64,000 nucleotides of DNA from Flavobacterium sp. SM15 (lineage in GTDB: Bacteria > Bacteroidota > Bacteroidia > Flavobacteriales > Flavobacteriaceae), in contig NZ_JAKLTO010000002.1 in assembly GCF_022012335.1 (NCBI RefSeq), forward strand, positions 62,001 to 126,000. Reading direction: 5' to 3'. The position numbers and the translations under genes were made by a program. The notes beneath the pieces were generated by a model. It saw only the letters and a program-made list of their open reading frames with translations. It had not been told where the DNA came from and ran no database searches. This document shows positions 8,615 to 17,776 of the stretch, one piece after another (positions within the stretch are counted from its first letter, which is position 1; each line of letters begins with the position of its first letter).

Positions 8615-11083
8615 CTACAATCTAATATTTAATTTCACATTAAAGGTTCGAGTTGTCATGTAATTCGGTATCCCATATTGGCTCTTCGTATACACATCAC
8701 GCACCCAAGTATTGGTAATTGCATTCTGATTGTTGAACATATTATAAATTTCCAATCCAAGGGCAAGTTCCTTGAAATTTTTCAACCAATTTCGGCTCGA
8801 ATTAATTGTTGCATCCTTGAATACATAAGAGAATCCGACATCCGCCCTGCGGTAATCATTCAAACGCATTTGGTATTTATATGGATCGGCATAAGAAGGA
8901 GAACCTCCCGGAAGCCCTGTGTTGTATACTAAGTTCATGTAAATTTTCACGTTTGGCAACGCAGGCATATAATCCTGGAACAATAAACCGAATTTCAAAC
9001 GTTGGTCTGTTGGTCTTGCGATGTTCCCTCTGTTGTTTTGATTTTCTTCCGTTTTCAGGTAACCGAAACTAAACCAAGATTCTGTACCCGGCACAAATTC
9101 TCCGTTAAGACGAAAATCAGCTCCATAAACATAAGCCGTAGCATCGTTATTAGCACGGTAACGGATACGAACATTGTCAATCGTATAGGTATTCACGTCA
9201 GACAACATCTTATAATACGCCTCGGAAACCAATTTGAAAGGACGGTCCCACATCTTAAAACTATAATCGTTGCTAAATACAATATGGTACGATTTCTGCG
9301 CTTTTACATTGGGTTGTACTACTCCATCATAATCTCTTAATTCACGATAAAAAGGTGGCTGTTGATACAAACCTCCGGAAAGTCTGAACAACATGTCTTT
9401 TTCCCATTCCGGTTTCAATGCGAATTGAGCTCTTGGGCTGAAAACCACCTGACTGTCTCCACTAATACTATCTCCCGAAACTTGCCACTGATGCGCACGA
9501 ACACCAGCATTTATCCATATTTCATTACTCCCTAAAGTTCCTCTGTAATTCCATTGAGCGTAACCTGAAAAACGGTTGATTTTTGCAAAATTAGTTGCAC
9601 GAACATTTTTATAAGGTGCTAAAGGCCCGTAATAAGGATTGTACGGCTGGTCATTAGGAACATCAATAATTGGATTTGGCAAAGAAAAACCGGCAGAATC
9701 TACTACTTCCCATTCCACCAAACGGTCACGAATATCTTCTCTTGTATATTTGAAACCCCATTCCACTTGACTGTTCTTCTTAACTAGTTCATGAAATCCT
9801 TTCACTTCCGCATTTACAATCAAAGCATCAAGATTATTTCTTGCGTGCGTTAATTGAGAACCAACTCCACGTGAATAAACCACATCCCCAAAAGTATCTG
9901 AACCAATATTGGTATCAATTTCACCTAAACGGTATTGCGCCAAAATATCAAAATGCTCCTGCTCCTGCGTGTGGTAGGCGGAACCGATGAATTTCAACTT
10001 AAAATCATCATTTACCTGATATACTGATTTTACAGCACCGAAATAAGTAAGGTATTCGTCTTTTTCCTGACCATCATAAAAAACCTGAAGCGCAATTGGT
10101 TCGTCAATAGTTCCGAAATTAGTTTGTCTGCTTAGCGGTTGATAGTGGTATTTGTTCTGTGAAATATTCCCCAGAAAGCTCCACTGCCATTTAGATGAAG
10201 CATCATAATTGATCTGAGTTTGAATGTCTGCAAAACTCGGTTTATAGTTACTTTGGGTTTCCTGACTGTTTACCAGCAAACTGTTGTTTCGGTAACGGAT
10301 TCCGGTAATATTACTCCATTTCTGATTTTTGGAAACCAAATCGACCGTAGCACTTCCGCCTAATAAACTTGCATCCAAAGCCGCTTGAAATTTGGTAGGT
10401 CTTCGGTAGGTAATATCTAAAACCGAAGAAAGTTTGTCCCCGTATTTCGATTGAAAACCTCCGGCCGAAAAATCTACATTGGAAACCATTTCAGCATTAG
10501 TAAAACTCAATCCTTCCTGCTGCCCCGAACGGATCAAGAACGGACGATAGACTTCAATTTCGTTTACATACACTAAATTCTCGTCGTAGTTTCCACCACG
10601 AACTGCATATTGTGTACTCAATTCATTATTGGAATACACCCCTGGAAGTGTCTTTAAAATGTTCTCCACCCCAGCATTTGCACCAGGAATCAAACGAATG
10701 GTTTTAGGCTCGATGGTAGTTATACCTTCTACCCGCTTGCGTTTATTTCCGGAAACAACAACTCCTTCGAGCTGTTCTGCCTTCTGATTTAAGACTACAT
10801 TTAACTCGTAATCTTCGTTTGGTTTCAGCTCTACACTAACAACCGCTTTTTTGTAAGAAACATGAGTGATTTCAACGCTCACTTTTTGATTCGCCGGTAT
10901 CACTAAAAGATAAAAACCGTTTTCATTGGAATTGGTGGTTTTTCCTTCTGCTTTGATGGTTGCATTCTGAATGGGAACATTTGATTCGTCCAGCAAGATT
11001 CCTTTAATCCTTGCAGTTTGGGCTATTGCAGAAAAACCTACAAGAAAAACACAGATAGTTAGTAGTTTAATTATTTTTTTCAA
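8615..11083 (-). CDS. TonB-dependent receptor
   Basis: 822 residues. After a signal peptide (cleavage after AIAQ, about 22) comes a carboxypeptidase-regulatory-like beta-sandwich (about 25-105). A plug domain follows with GVVVSGNKRKRVEG, ILKTLPGVYSNNE, YAVRGGNYDENLVYVNEIEVYRP and the barrel-entry motif GGFQSKYGDKLSSVLDI. The rest is an outer-membrane beta-barrel ending in an aromatic-rich strand. It is an energised uptake receptor, with a substrate not inferable from sequence; no SusD partner is adjacent, so a glycan-uptake pair is unlikely. Its first 17 bases overlap the end of the upstream M23 peptidase gene, indicating co-transcription. Confidence 0.9.
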   Translation of the reverse strand: MKKIIKLLTICVFLVGFSAIAQTARIKGILLDESNVPIQNATIKAEGKTTNSNENGFYLLVIPANQKVSVEITHVSYKKAVVSVELKPNEDYELNVVLNQKAEQLEGVVVSGNKRKRVEGITTIEPKTIRLIPGANAGVENILKTLPGVYSNNELSTQYAVRGGNYDENLVYVNEIEVYRPFLIRSGQQEGLSFTNAEMVSNVDFSAGGFQSKYGDKLSSVLDITYRRPTKFQAALDASLLGGSATVDLVSKNQKWSNITGIRYRNNSLLVNSQETQSNYKPSFADIQTQINYDASSKWQWSFLGNISQNKYHYQPLSRQTNFGTIDEPIALQVFYDGQEKDEYLTYFGAVKSVYQVNDDFKLKFIGSAYHTQEQEHFDILAQYRLGEIDTNIGSDTFGDVVYSRGVGSQLTHARNNLDALIVNAEVKGFHELVKKNSQVEWGFKYTREDIRDRLVEWEVVDSAGFSLPNPIIDVPNDQPYNPYYGPLAPYKNVRATNFAKINRFSGYAQWNYRGTLGSNEIWINAGVRAHQWQVSGDSISGDSQVVFSPRAQFALKPEWEKDMLFRLSGGLYQQPPFYRELRDYDGVVQPNVKAQKSYHIVFSNDYSFKMWDRPFKLVSEAYYKMLSDVNTYTIDNVRIRYRANNDATAYVYGADFRLNGEFVPGTESWFSFGYLKTEENQNNRGNIARPTDQRLKFGLLFQDYMPALPNVKIYMNLVYNTGLPGGSPSYADPYKYQMRLNDYRRADVGFSYVFKDATINSSRNWLKNFKELALGLEIYNMFNNQNAITNTWVRDVYTKSQYGIPNYMTTRTFNVKLNIRL

Positions 11084-12788
11084 CTGGTTGGGTATTTTTT
11101 GTTTTTAAGAAATGTGTTTCAAAGATAGTAGAATTTCCCATTTTGTCGGAAACTACTACCTTTAATTCGTTCTTTCCTTCTTCATAAATTGCATCGTCAA
11201 AATAATGGGTTAAGGTTTTAGTCTTATAATCATAATCCATCAAAATCCATTTTCCGTTCAGATATCCGTTGTATTGCTTGATTCCGGACAAATCATCATC
11301 AATATGAACCGTCAAAGTATCAGACCCATCAAGATTTTCTCCTTCTTTAAAATTTGGTCGATAAATTCTTGGAGCTATGGTATCTGTTGCTAAGAAGAAT
11401 TTACCTAAATCTTTGGTTCGGGCCGAAAACAAATTTCCTTTTTTATAGGTGGTAAAATATTCTTTTTTTGTTCCATCCATTCTGGAAATAAAGGTTTTAT
11501 CGCGATTAATTCCCGAAATAGCTGAAACGTCGAAAGTAACAGTAATATTATTGTGAACCGGAACCGTTTCGTTATGAAGATAAAGTACATTGTCCTTTAC
11601 CTCAAAATTCATGTAAAAATCCTCATAGAAAGCATTTTCAGGAATAAAAACCGAAACATTGTCTTTGGTATAATTATTATCGTTTCTGGATTTGACATAG
11701 TAAGGGGTAATCTTTTCTTCTTTAGCAATGGTTGCATCGGCTTCAGAAAATTGAATAGGGACGTTAATCATTCGTTTATTTCCATGGAAGTCTGAAATTT
11801 CAATTCGGTAATTGAAGGTACTGTTCGGTAAAACAGAAATAAGCCCATTTTTCTTGTTTTGATCTATCATAGAAAACGGGTATCTTCTCTTAAAGAATAA
11901 CTTTTGAACCGTCTGGTTGATGGTTTTATAACGATAATAGTCTATGAAATTATTAATGTACCGCGTTTGGTCGAAGGAAAACTTATCAAATTCATAACTG
12001 AAAATCTGGGACCCATTTAAAAAAGCTGCTGCTTTATAGATTCCATTCCAATTGTAATTATTATCTGCAGTATCGTATGTATTTACAGCAAAACCAATCG
12101 TGCCTTTTCCTAATACTTTTGAAGCAAGATAACTGCCGTCAGGTTGAAGAGAAAGACTTACAGGAATGGTTCGCTGGGATTGGTTGACAACAGAACTGTC
12201 ACCCACAGCATAAGCCACCAGATCGTTAATCATGGGTGCTTTTTTATCTGGCATTTTAGCATCGAAACCAAAAAACAGGGGATTAATCGTTTGTTCGGTC
12301 TTACTGTCCCTTATTTCAAAATGAAGATGTGGACCTCCCGAACTTCCTGTATTTCCAGAGAAAGCAACTTGCTGACCTTTTTCCACTCTCAACTCATTGG
12401 CCATGGGAAAGAGTTCAATTTCGTACGACTTTTCAGCATATTGTCTTTTACGCACAAATTCTGCTATGGCTCCTGTAAACTGCTTTAAATGTCCGTAAAC
12501 TGAAGTATATCCGTTGGGATGGGTAACATACAAGGCTTTCCCATAACCTCCTTCAGAAATTTTTATACGGGAAACAAAACCATCTGCAACAGCAAAAACA
12601 GGCAATCCTTGCCGCTGAAGTGTTTTAAAATCTAATCCGGAATGAAAGTGATTACCACGTAATTCCCCAAAAGAACCCGAGGCAAAAAGTGGTATATCCA
12701 AAGGAGATCGAAAGTAATCTTTAGGATAATCTTGGCGCTGTCCAAGACATAAGGCAGATAAAAACAAAAATAAAAATGGCAATTTCAT
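11067..12788 (-). CDS. M23 family metallopeptidase (LytM-type), secreted
   Basis: 573 residues with a signal peptide (cleavage after CLG, about 16). The peptidase domain is N-terminal: HSGLD (His49, Asp53) and HLHFEI (His154, His156) give the zinc ligands and catalytic His of LytM/lysostaphin endopeptidases. About 370 residues of beta-sandwich-like sequence follow. The enzyme would cut peptidoglycan cross-links in the periplasm, or bind without cutting. It heads a reverse-strand unit with the TonB receptor and the EF-hand-like lipoprotein. It is divergent from the zapA operon, so its promoter lies in 12789-12987. Confidence 0.88.
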   Translation of the reverse strand: MKLPFLFLFLSALCLGQRQDYPKDYFRSPLDIPLFASGSFGELRGNHFHSGLDFKTLQRQGLPVFAVADGFVSRIKISEGGYGKALYVTHPNGYTSVYGHLKQFTGAIAEFVRKRQYAEKSYEIELFPMANELRVEKGQQVAFSGNTGSSGGPHLHFEIRDSKTEQTINPLFFGFDAKMPDKKAPMINDLVAYAVGDSSVVNQSQRTIPVSLSLQPDGSYLASKVLGKGTIGFAVNTYDTADNNYNWNGIYKAAAFLNGSQIFSYEFDKFSFDQTRYINNFIDYYRYKTINQTVQKLFFKRRYPFSMIDQNKKNGLISVLPNSTFNYRIEISDFHGNKRMINVPIQFSEADATIAKEEKITPYYVKSRNDNNYTKDNVSVFIPENAFYEDFYMNFEVKDNVLYLHNETVPVHNNITVTFDVSAISGINRDKTFISRMDGTKKEYFTTYKKGNLFSARTKDLGKFFLATDTIAPRIYRPNFKEGENLDGSDTLTVHIDDDLSGIKQYNGYLNGKWILMDYDYKTKTLTHYFDDAIYEEGKNELKVVVSDKMGNSTIFETHFLKTKNTQPVEKNN

Positions 12789-12929
12789 AAAATAAATTTT
12801 GGCTAATATTCAGCTAATGTATAAAAAATAACCTATAAAATAAACCGGAAGCTCATTTTTATATAACTGGCTATCACACAAAATATTATCAAAACAATTT
12901 CAACATTTTTGAAAATTTAGACAAAAGTA

Positions 12930-12960
12930 TTGTTATATATCAAATGGAATATTAACTTTG
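12930..12960 (+). promoter_or_regulatory. Promoter of the zapA operon
   Basis: -7 element TAACTTTG (12953-12960) fits TAnnTTTG, with a -33 TTG at 12930-12932 and 20 bases between, within the range known for Flavobacterium. Initiation is expected about seven bases later, giving a leader of about 20 bases before the coiled-coil gene. Confidence 0.6.
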
Positions 12961-12987
12961 TAAATCATGTAATGAAATTGGTCTGCA

Positions 12988-13278
12988 ATGAGTGGATTAT
13001 CTGAAATCGTTGATTCTCTTGAAATTAAATTCTCTAAACTTGTTCAAAAACTGGACAGTCTGGAGAACACCAATCAGGAATTACGAAACGAATTATTAAA
13101 ATCCGAAAGCACAATCAACAGGCAAACGGAGGAAATTCAGGTATTAAAAAACCAATATGAAACTCTAAAAATGACCAATTCATTATTAGGCAGTGACGAG
13201 AATAAAAGAGAAACAAAACTCAAGATAAATTCATTAATACGCGAAATTGATTATTGCATAGCCCAACTTTCTGATTAG
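12988..13278 (+). CDS. Small coiled-coil protein upstream of zapA
   Basis: 96 residues, almost entirely helical. Heptad-like spacing of Leu/Ile runs from about 5 to 68 (LSEIVDSLEIKFSKL, LDSLENTNQELRNELL), with no signal or membrane segment. The gene is six bases upstream of zapA. Size, coiled coil and context recall ZapB, which bridges ZapA to other division proteins in Proteobacteria, but sequence identity to ZapB is not evident. I therefore call it a possible ZapA partner by inference only. A conserved small coiled-coil gene at this place is usual in Flavobacterium. Confidence 0.75.
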   Translation: MSGLSEIVDSLEIKFSKLVQKLDSLENTNQELRNELLKSESTINRQTEEIQVLKNQYETLKMTNSLLGSDENKRETKLKINSLIREIDYCIAQLSD

Positions 13279-13284
13279 TAGAAA

Positions 13285-13578
13285 ATGAGTGAAAAGCTTA
13301 AAATAAAAATATCAATTGCCGACCGGGTATATCCGCTAACCGTAGATTATTCGCAGGAAGAAGGGCTTAGAAGTGCCTCTAAAAAGATTGATTCCATGAT
13401 TAAGCAGTTCGAACAAAACTATGCCGTTCGCGACAAACAAGACGTTTTAGCCATGTCTGCCCTGCAATTCGCATCGCAGCTGGAACAAAAGCAAATTGAC
13501 AAATCAGTTGATTATTCAGAGGCTTTTGAACGTTTAAAAAAAATGGATGAAAAACTGAGCGCAATTCTTTCAAAATAA
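13285..13578 (+). CDS. zapA: Cell division protein ZapA
   Basis: 97 residues. The N-terminal globular part (KLKIKISIADRVYPLTVDYSQEEGLRSASKKIDSMI) matches the ZapA fold, and a C-terminal helix (about 60-97) forms the dimerising coiled coil. ZapA binds FtsZ at midcell and bundles its filaments. It is the second gene of a two-gene unit and is followed by the 6S RNA gene. Confidence 0.9.
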   Translation: MSEKLKIKISIADRVYPLTVDYSQEEGLRSASKKIDSMIKQFEQNYAVRDKQDVLAMSALQFASQLEQKQIDKSVDYSEAFERLKKMDEKLSAILSK

Positions 13579-13606
13579 ATACGTTCTTTACATAAATCAA
13601 GATACT

Positions 13607-13766
13607 GCCTACATTAGTACCTATTTGATAAACTCAACACTAACAAATTCAAATGAGTGAATCATCGTTTCTAAAGCAAACTGCCTTGAGCAGGTCCTTG
13701 AACAGCGAGTTAACTCAAAACTTGTCTATACGAGTTTATGCAATACCCCTAATGTAGGCTTTTTTT
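13607..13766 (+). ncRNA. ssrS: 6S RNA (6S-Flavo type)
   Basis: The 210-base gap between zapA and rny holds a long hairpin-like RNA. A perfect 11-bp terminal helix is formed by GCCTACATTAG (13607-13617) and CTAATGTAGGC (13749-13759), immediately followed by seven T bases (13760-13767) as terminator. The interior is partly paired, for instance around the central stretch TTGAGCAGGTCCTTGAACAG, consistent with the open bubble of 6S RNA that mimics a melted promoter and sequesters RNA polymerase. 6S-Flavo RNAs are known in Bacteroidota. The zapA-adjacent location parallels the zapA-ssrS order of Enterobacteria. Ends are estimated from the helix. Confidence 0.8.
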
Positions 13767-13788
13767 ATATATAATTTTCAAACAACTT

Positions 13789-15351
13789 ATGAATACACTA
13801 ATTATAATTATTGGCTGTCTGGCCGGAATCGGAGCAGGATTCGGAATCGCGAAATATTTAGAAAAAATGAATGTTTCCAACCTTATCAAAAACGCAAAAA
13901 AAGAAGCGGCATCGATTTTAAAAGACGCAAAAGCCGAATCCGAAGCCATCAAAAAAGACAAATTGCTTCAGGCGAAAGAGAAATTCCTGGAATTGAAATC
14001 GGAACATGAAAAAGAAATTTTAGCCAAGGATAAAAAGATTGCAGAAGCAGAAAAAAGAACCCGAGACAAAGAATCTCAAGTCTCAAACGAATTAGCAAAA
14101 ACCAAAAAGCTAAACGACGAAATTGAGCATAAAATTTCTGATTATAACAACCGAATCGAGCATGTAGACAAAAAACAGCTTGAGGTAGAACGCCTTCACA
14201 AAAGCCAGGTAGAGCAATTGGAAACCATTTCCGGTCTTTCTGCCGAAGATGCTAAAAACCAATTGATGGAAAGCTTAAAAGCTGAGGCCAAAACCAACGC
14301 TATGGCTTACATTCAGGAAACGCTTGAAGAGGCTAAAATGACAGCTCAACAAGAAGCTAAAAAAGTAATCATCAACACCATTCAACGTGTTGGTACTGAA
14401 GAAGCGGTTGAGAATTGCGTATCGGTTTTCAACATTGAATCTGACGATGTAAAAGGACGAATCATTGGTCGTGAAGGCCGTAACATACGTGCATTAGAAG
14501 CAGCGACGGGAGTGGAAATCATTGTAGACGATACCCCGGAAGCAATCATCCTTTCTTGTTTTGACCCAGTTCGTCGTGAGATTGCCCGTTTGGCATTACA
14601 CAAACTAGTAACCGACGGACGTATCCACCCTGCCCGTATCGAGGAAGTAGTTGGAAAAACACAAAAGCAAATCGAAGAAGAAATTATCGAAGTTGGTAAA
14701 CGTACCGTTATCGATTTAGGAATTCACGGATTACACCCGGAATTGATCAAAATCGTAGGTAGAATGAAGTACCGTTCTTCTTACGGACAAAACTTATTAC
14801 AACACTCTCGAGAAGTAGCCAAACTTTGCGGAATCATGGCTGCAGAATTAGGATTAAACGTAAAATTAGCTAAGAGAGCCGGATTATTACACGATATCGG
14901 TAAAGTACCGGAAACCGAAAGCGAATTACCACACGCAATCTTAGGTATGCAGTGGGCCGAGAAATACGGTGAAAAAGAAGAAGTTTGCAACGCAATTGGA
15001 GCGCACCACGACGAAATTGAGATGAAGTCTTTAATTTCTCCGATTATTCAGGTTTGTGATGCGATTTCCGGAGCGCGTCCAGGAGCAAGACGTCAGGTAC
15101 TTGATTCTTACATCCAACGTTTGAAAGACCTTGAAGACATAGCTTACGGATTTAACGGAGTTAAAAACGCATATGCTATTCAGGCTGGACGTGAATTACG
15201 TGTAATTGTGGAAAGTGAAAAAGTAAGTGATGAAATGGCAGGAAGTCTGTCTTTTGATATTTCACAAAAAATCCAGACCGAGATGACTTATCCAGGTCAG
15301 GTTAAGATTACCGTTATTCGTGAAACAAGAGCGGTAAATATTGCGAAATAA
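13789..15351 (+). CDS. rny: Ribonuclease Y
   Basis: 520 residues, the family's usual size. An N-terminal membrane helix (about 1-22) is followed by a long coiled coil (about 25-200), a KH RNA-binding domain (about 205-275, with [18 protein letters not shown]) and an HD phosphohydrolase domain with LLHDIGK (about 366) and [10 protein letters not shown]. It is a membrane-anchored endoribonuclease that starts mRNA decay. It is transcribed after the 6S RNA gene, whose terminator may limit read-through from zapA. A bidirectional terminator follows. Confidence 0.95.
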   Translation: MNTLIIIIGCLAGIGAGFGIAKYLEKMNVSNLIKNAKKEAASILKDAKAESEAIKKDKLLQAKEKFLELKSEHEKEILAKDKKIAEAEKRTRDKESQVSNELAKTKKLNDEIEHKISDYNNRIEHVDKKQLEVERLHKSQVEQLETISGLSAEDAKNQLMESLKAEAKTNAMAYIQETLEEAKMTAQQEAKKVIINTIQRVGTEEAVENCVSVFNIESDDVKGRIIGREGRNIRALEAATGVEIIVDDTPEAIILSCFDPVRREIARLALHKLVTDGRIHPARIEEVVGKTQKQIEEEIIEVGKRTVIDLGIHGLHPELIKIVGRMKYRSSYGQNLLQHSREVAKLCGIMAAELGLNVKLAKRAGLLHDIGKVPETESELPHAILGMQWAEKYGEKEEVCNAIGAHHDEIEMKSLISPIIQVCDAISGARPGARRQVLDSYIQRLKDLEDIAYGFNGVKNAYAIQAGRELRVIVESEKVSDEMAGSLSFDISQKIQTEMTYPGQVKITVIRETRAVNIAK

Positions 15352-15370
15352 CCGTTTTACATATTTTATA

Positions 15371-15404
15371 AAAAAGGCTCTGAATGAATTAGAGCCTTTT
15401 TTTT
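15371..15404. terminator. Bidirectional terminator between rny and xerD
   Basis: Stem AAAAAGGCTCT/AGAGCCTTTTT with a 9-base loop and T run, between convergent stops. Confidence 0.85.
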
Positions 15405-15406
15405 AT

Positions 15407-16306
15407 CTATTTTCTGGGATGATACGCGTTTAATACTTCCGAAAGATGTTTGCGGTCCAAGTGCATATACACTTCTGTAGTGGTAATTGATTCGTGTCCT
15501 AACATCATTTGTATGGAACGTAAATCGGCGCCGTTTTCTAGCAAATGAGTCGCAAAAGAGTGGCGAAAAGTATGCGGGCTAATTGTCTTGTTTAAATTGA
15601 TTTTTATGGCTAAATCTTTAATTATGGCAAACACCATTGCCCTTGTGAGTTGTTTACCCCTACGGTTCAGAAAAAGCGTGTCCTCAAACCCTTTTTGAAT
15701 AGTCAACCTATTTCTTATTTGTTCTTTATAAATTATCATATATTTTTGGGTTGAAGGGCTAATCGGCACAAAACGCTGCTTGTTTCCTTTTCCGGTAATT
15801 TTAATGAAACCTTCCTCAAAAAACAAATCGGATATTTTAAGACTGATCAATTCTGAAACCCTTAAACCACAACTGTAAAGTGTTTCCAGCATCGCTTTAT
15901 TGCGTTCCCCTTCCTCTTTAGACAAATCAATTGCTGAAATTAACTGGTCGATTTCTACCAGCGAAAGTGTATCGGGCAACTTTCTTCCAATTTTAGGCAC
16001 CTCAATTAATTCCAGAGGCGTAGTGGTTCTGTAATCTTCAAAAATCAAATAATTAAAAAAGCTTTTCAATCCCGAGATGATTCGCGCTTGTGAACGGGCA
16101 TTCACTTTCCCGGAAATCGAATAAATGAATTGCTGAACGGTTTCTTCAGAAATTTTCACGGGATTCTCATCAATAGAATGCTCCTCTAAATATGCTTCGA
16201 GTTTTTCAATATCAAAACCGTAGTTGTCTATAGTGTTTTGGGACAAACCACGCTCCAACCTCAGGTAGTTTTTATACTCTTTTATGTAGGATTTCCAGGA
16301 CTGCAT
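15407..16306 (-). CDS. xerD: Site-specific tyrosine recombinase XerD
   Basis: 299 residues. An N-terminal SAM-like core-binding domain (about 1-90) precedes the catalytic domain, in which all six residues are visible: Arg149 (CGLRVSEL), Lys173, His245 and Arg248 (HTFRHSFATHLL), His271 (LGHESI) and the nucleophile Tyr280 (TTTEVYMHLD). Length and the absence of neighbouring mobile genes fit the housekeeping Xer recombinase that resolves chromosome dimers at dif, rather than a phage integrase. Bacteroidota often encode several XerC/D-like paralogs, so XerC is possible. Confidence 0.9.
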   Translation of the reverse strand: MQSWKSYIKEYKNYLRLERGLSQNTIDNYGFDIEKLEAYLEEHSIDENPVKISEETVQQFIYSISGKVNARSQARIISGLKSFFNYLIFEDYRTTTPLELIEVPKIGRKLPDTLSLVEIDQLISAIDLSKEEGERNKAMLETLYSCGLRVSELISLKISDLFFEEGFIKITGKGNKQRFVPISPSTQKYMIIYKEQIRNRLTIQKGFEDTLFLNRRGKQLTRAMVFAIIKDLAIKINLNKTISPHTFRHSFATHLLENGADLRSIQMMLGHESITTTEVYMHLDRKHLSEVLNAYHPRK

Positions 16307-16393
16307 CTGCGTTAAAAAAAATCTAAAATTACCAGAGGTGAATACTATTCGGCATGATTTATGGTTTAAATATAGAAACTAAAATTTATTTAT

Positions 16394-16981
16394 ATGAGAA
16401 CTTTAAAATTTTTATTTGCAGGTATAGTTTTATTCGCTGTTTCAACTACAGCAACTGCGCAGCTCGGAAGCAGCATCGGTATTAAAGGAGGTATGAACTA
16501 TTCTACCGTAACCAAAGGTGATTTTGAACAAGGTCCGGACCCAAGAGTGGGATATCATATCGGACTAGTTGGAGAAATAGGCCTAGTACCCAAAATACTT
16601 TCTCTTCAACCGGAAGCGCTTTATTCCCGTCAAGGTTTTGAATACGACAATGTATTAGGAAACCGCATGCAGTACAAACTGGATTACATCAATTTTCCAA
16701 TTTTAGCAAAACTTTATTTATTTAAAGGATTGAGCTTGGAAGCAGGCCCTCAATTTGGCTTAAAGATAAGCGAAAAAGTGGATTACAAAGGAGAAAACAA
16801 TACGCCTCCACAGGAAAACAACTATAACAACTTTGATACAGCTCTGGCGGCCGGTTTATCGTTTAATTTTCCCGGTGGCGTTTTCCTAACGGGTCGCTAT
16901 ACCCAAAGTTTAAATGAAGTCATTAAAGACAGCGACGCCAAAAACAAAGTGTTCCAGGCCGGAATAGGATTTAAATTTTAA
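16394..16981 (+). CDS. Small outer-membrane beta-barrel protein (porin family)
   Basis: 195 residues. The signal peptide ends TATAQ (about 23). The mature part has alternating amphipathic strands, with the recurrent signature GIKGGMNYST, LQPEALYSRQGFEY, YINFPILAKLY and LEAGPQFG, ending in an aromatic-anchored strand GIGFKF. This is the eight-stranded outer-membrane barrel family (PF13568-like) abundant in Bacteroidota. Function is unknown. It is clearly related to the next gene, on the opposite strand; the two are convergent across a shared terminator. Confidence 0.85.
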   Translation: MRTLKFLFAGIVLFAVSTTATAQLGSSIGIKGGMNYSTVTKGDFEQGPDPRVGYHIGLVGEIGLVPKILSLQPEALYSRQGFEYDNVLGNRMQYKLDYINFPILAKLYLFKGLSLEAGPQFGLKISEKVDYKGENNTPPQENNYNNFDTALAAGLSFNFPGGVFLTGRYTQSLNEVIKDSDAKNKVFQAGIGFKF

Positions 16982-17000
16982 AATAAACACTGATAAAAAC

Positions 17001-17030
17001 AAAAAGCTCCTTTAAAAGGAGCTTTTTTTT
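17001..17030. terminator. Bidirectional terminator between two porin-family genes
   Basis: Near-perfect palindrome: stem AAAAAGCTCC/GGAGCTTTTT with T run, between convergent stops. Confidence 0.85.
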
Positions 17031-17045
17031 AAAAAAAACAATCTG

Positions 17046-17627
17046 TTAGAATTTATAGCCAACAGATAATTGGAATACACCGTTTTTAACAGCATCTCCG
17101 CTATTGTTTTTTGCAATGTCACTCAAACCTAGACAATATCTTGCCTGAAACATTAGTCCCATTGGTAAAGCATAACCCGCACCAAAATTCAAACCAAAAT
17201 CAGTGGTTTCCAAAGAATCTTTGAAATCATGACCGTCCTCGTCTTCCGCGGTCATTAAAAAACCAATCTGCGGACCAGCCTCTACGCTAAATCCTTCTGC
17301 AACGAAATATTTAGCCATAACCGGAACATTGATATAACCAAGTTTCCATTCGCCATTACCGACATCAGCTTTTGCTCCTTGTGCAGAATACAAAACCTCC
17401 GGTTGAATCGCAAATTTGTCGTTCAACATAATTTCTGCAAAACCACCAACATGAAAACCGACCAAAGCCTTAGTATTGTCTTCACTAACAGTTGCAATAT
17501 TCAAACCTGCCTTAGGCCCGAATTTAACCATCCCGGCACTAGACATCCCCGAAGATTTGTCGTCCTGTGCCTGTGCTGCAGTTCCCAATGCGAAAACAGC
17601 AGCTAAAACCAATAACGTTTTTTTCAT
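17046..17627 (-). CDS. Small outer-membrane beta-barrel protein (porin family)
   Basis: 193 residues. The signal peptide ends AAQAQ (about 21). It shares the signature FGPKAGLNIATVS, IQPEVLYSAQGA, YINVPVMAKYF and VEAGPQIG with the preceding gene and ends in a C-terminal aromatic strand SVGYKF. The two look like diverged paralogs. It is a structural or adhesive barrel of unknown role; no enzyme motif is seen. Ten residues after the signal peptide are low in complexity (DDKSSGMSSAGM), probably a periplasmic or surface linker. Confidence 0.85.
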   Translation of the reverse strand: MKKTLLVLAAVFALGTAAQAQDDKSSGMSSAGMVKFGPKAGLNIATVSEDNTKALVGFHVGGFAEIMLNDKFAIQPEVLYSAQGAKADVGNGEWKLGYINVPVMAKYFVAEGFSVEAGPQIGFLMTAEDEDGHDFKDSLETTDFGLNFGAGYALPMGLMFQARYCLGLSDIAKNNSGDAVKNGVFQLSVGYKF

Positions 17628-17724
17628 AGATAATTGAATTTAATATTAATTACTTATAAATTTATCCATAAATAACAAGCAATAAGCTATTAATAAAACA
17701 CTAGATATCAACAATTTAATTAAC

Positions 17725-17755
17725 AAAAAAAGCCCCGCTAAAGCGGGGCTTTTTA
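17725..17755 (-). terminator. Intrinsic terminator after the third beta-barrel gene
   Basis: Strong GC stem AGCCCCGCT/AGCGGGGCT with A run and T run on either side; lies just past the stop of the gene at 17777 on the reverse strand. Confidence 0.85.
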
Positions 17756-17776
17756 ATATTCTTAAAACTCTGTTGA

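Noticed and set aside
9002..9340. A forward reading frame of 112 codons inside the TonB receptor
   Set aside because: Antisense shadow in a beta-barrel gene with strong family signature.
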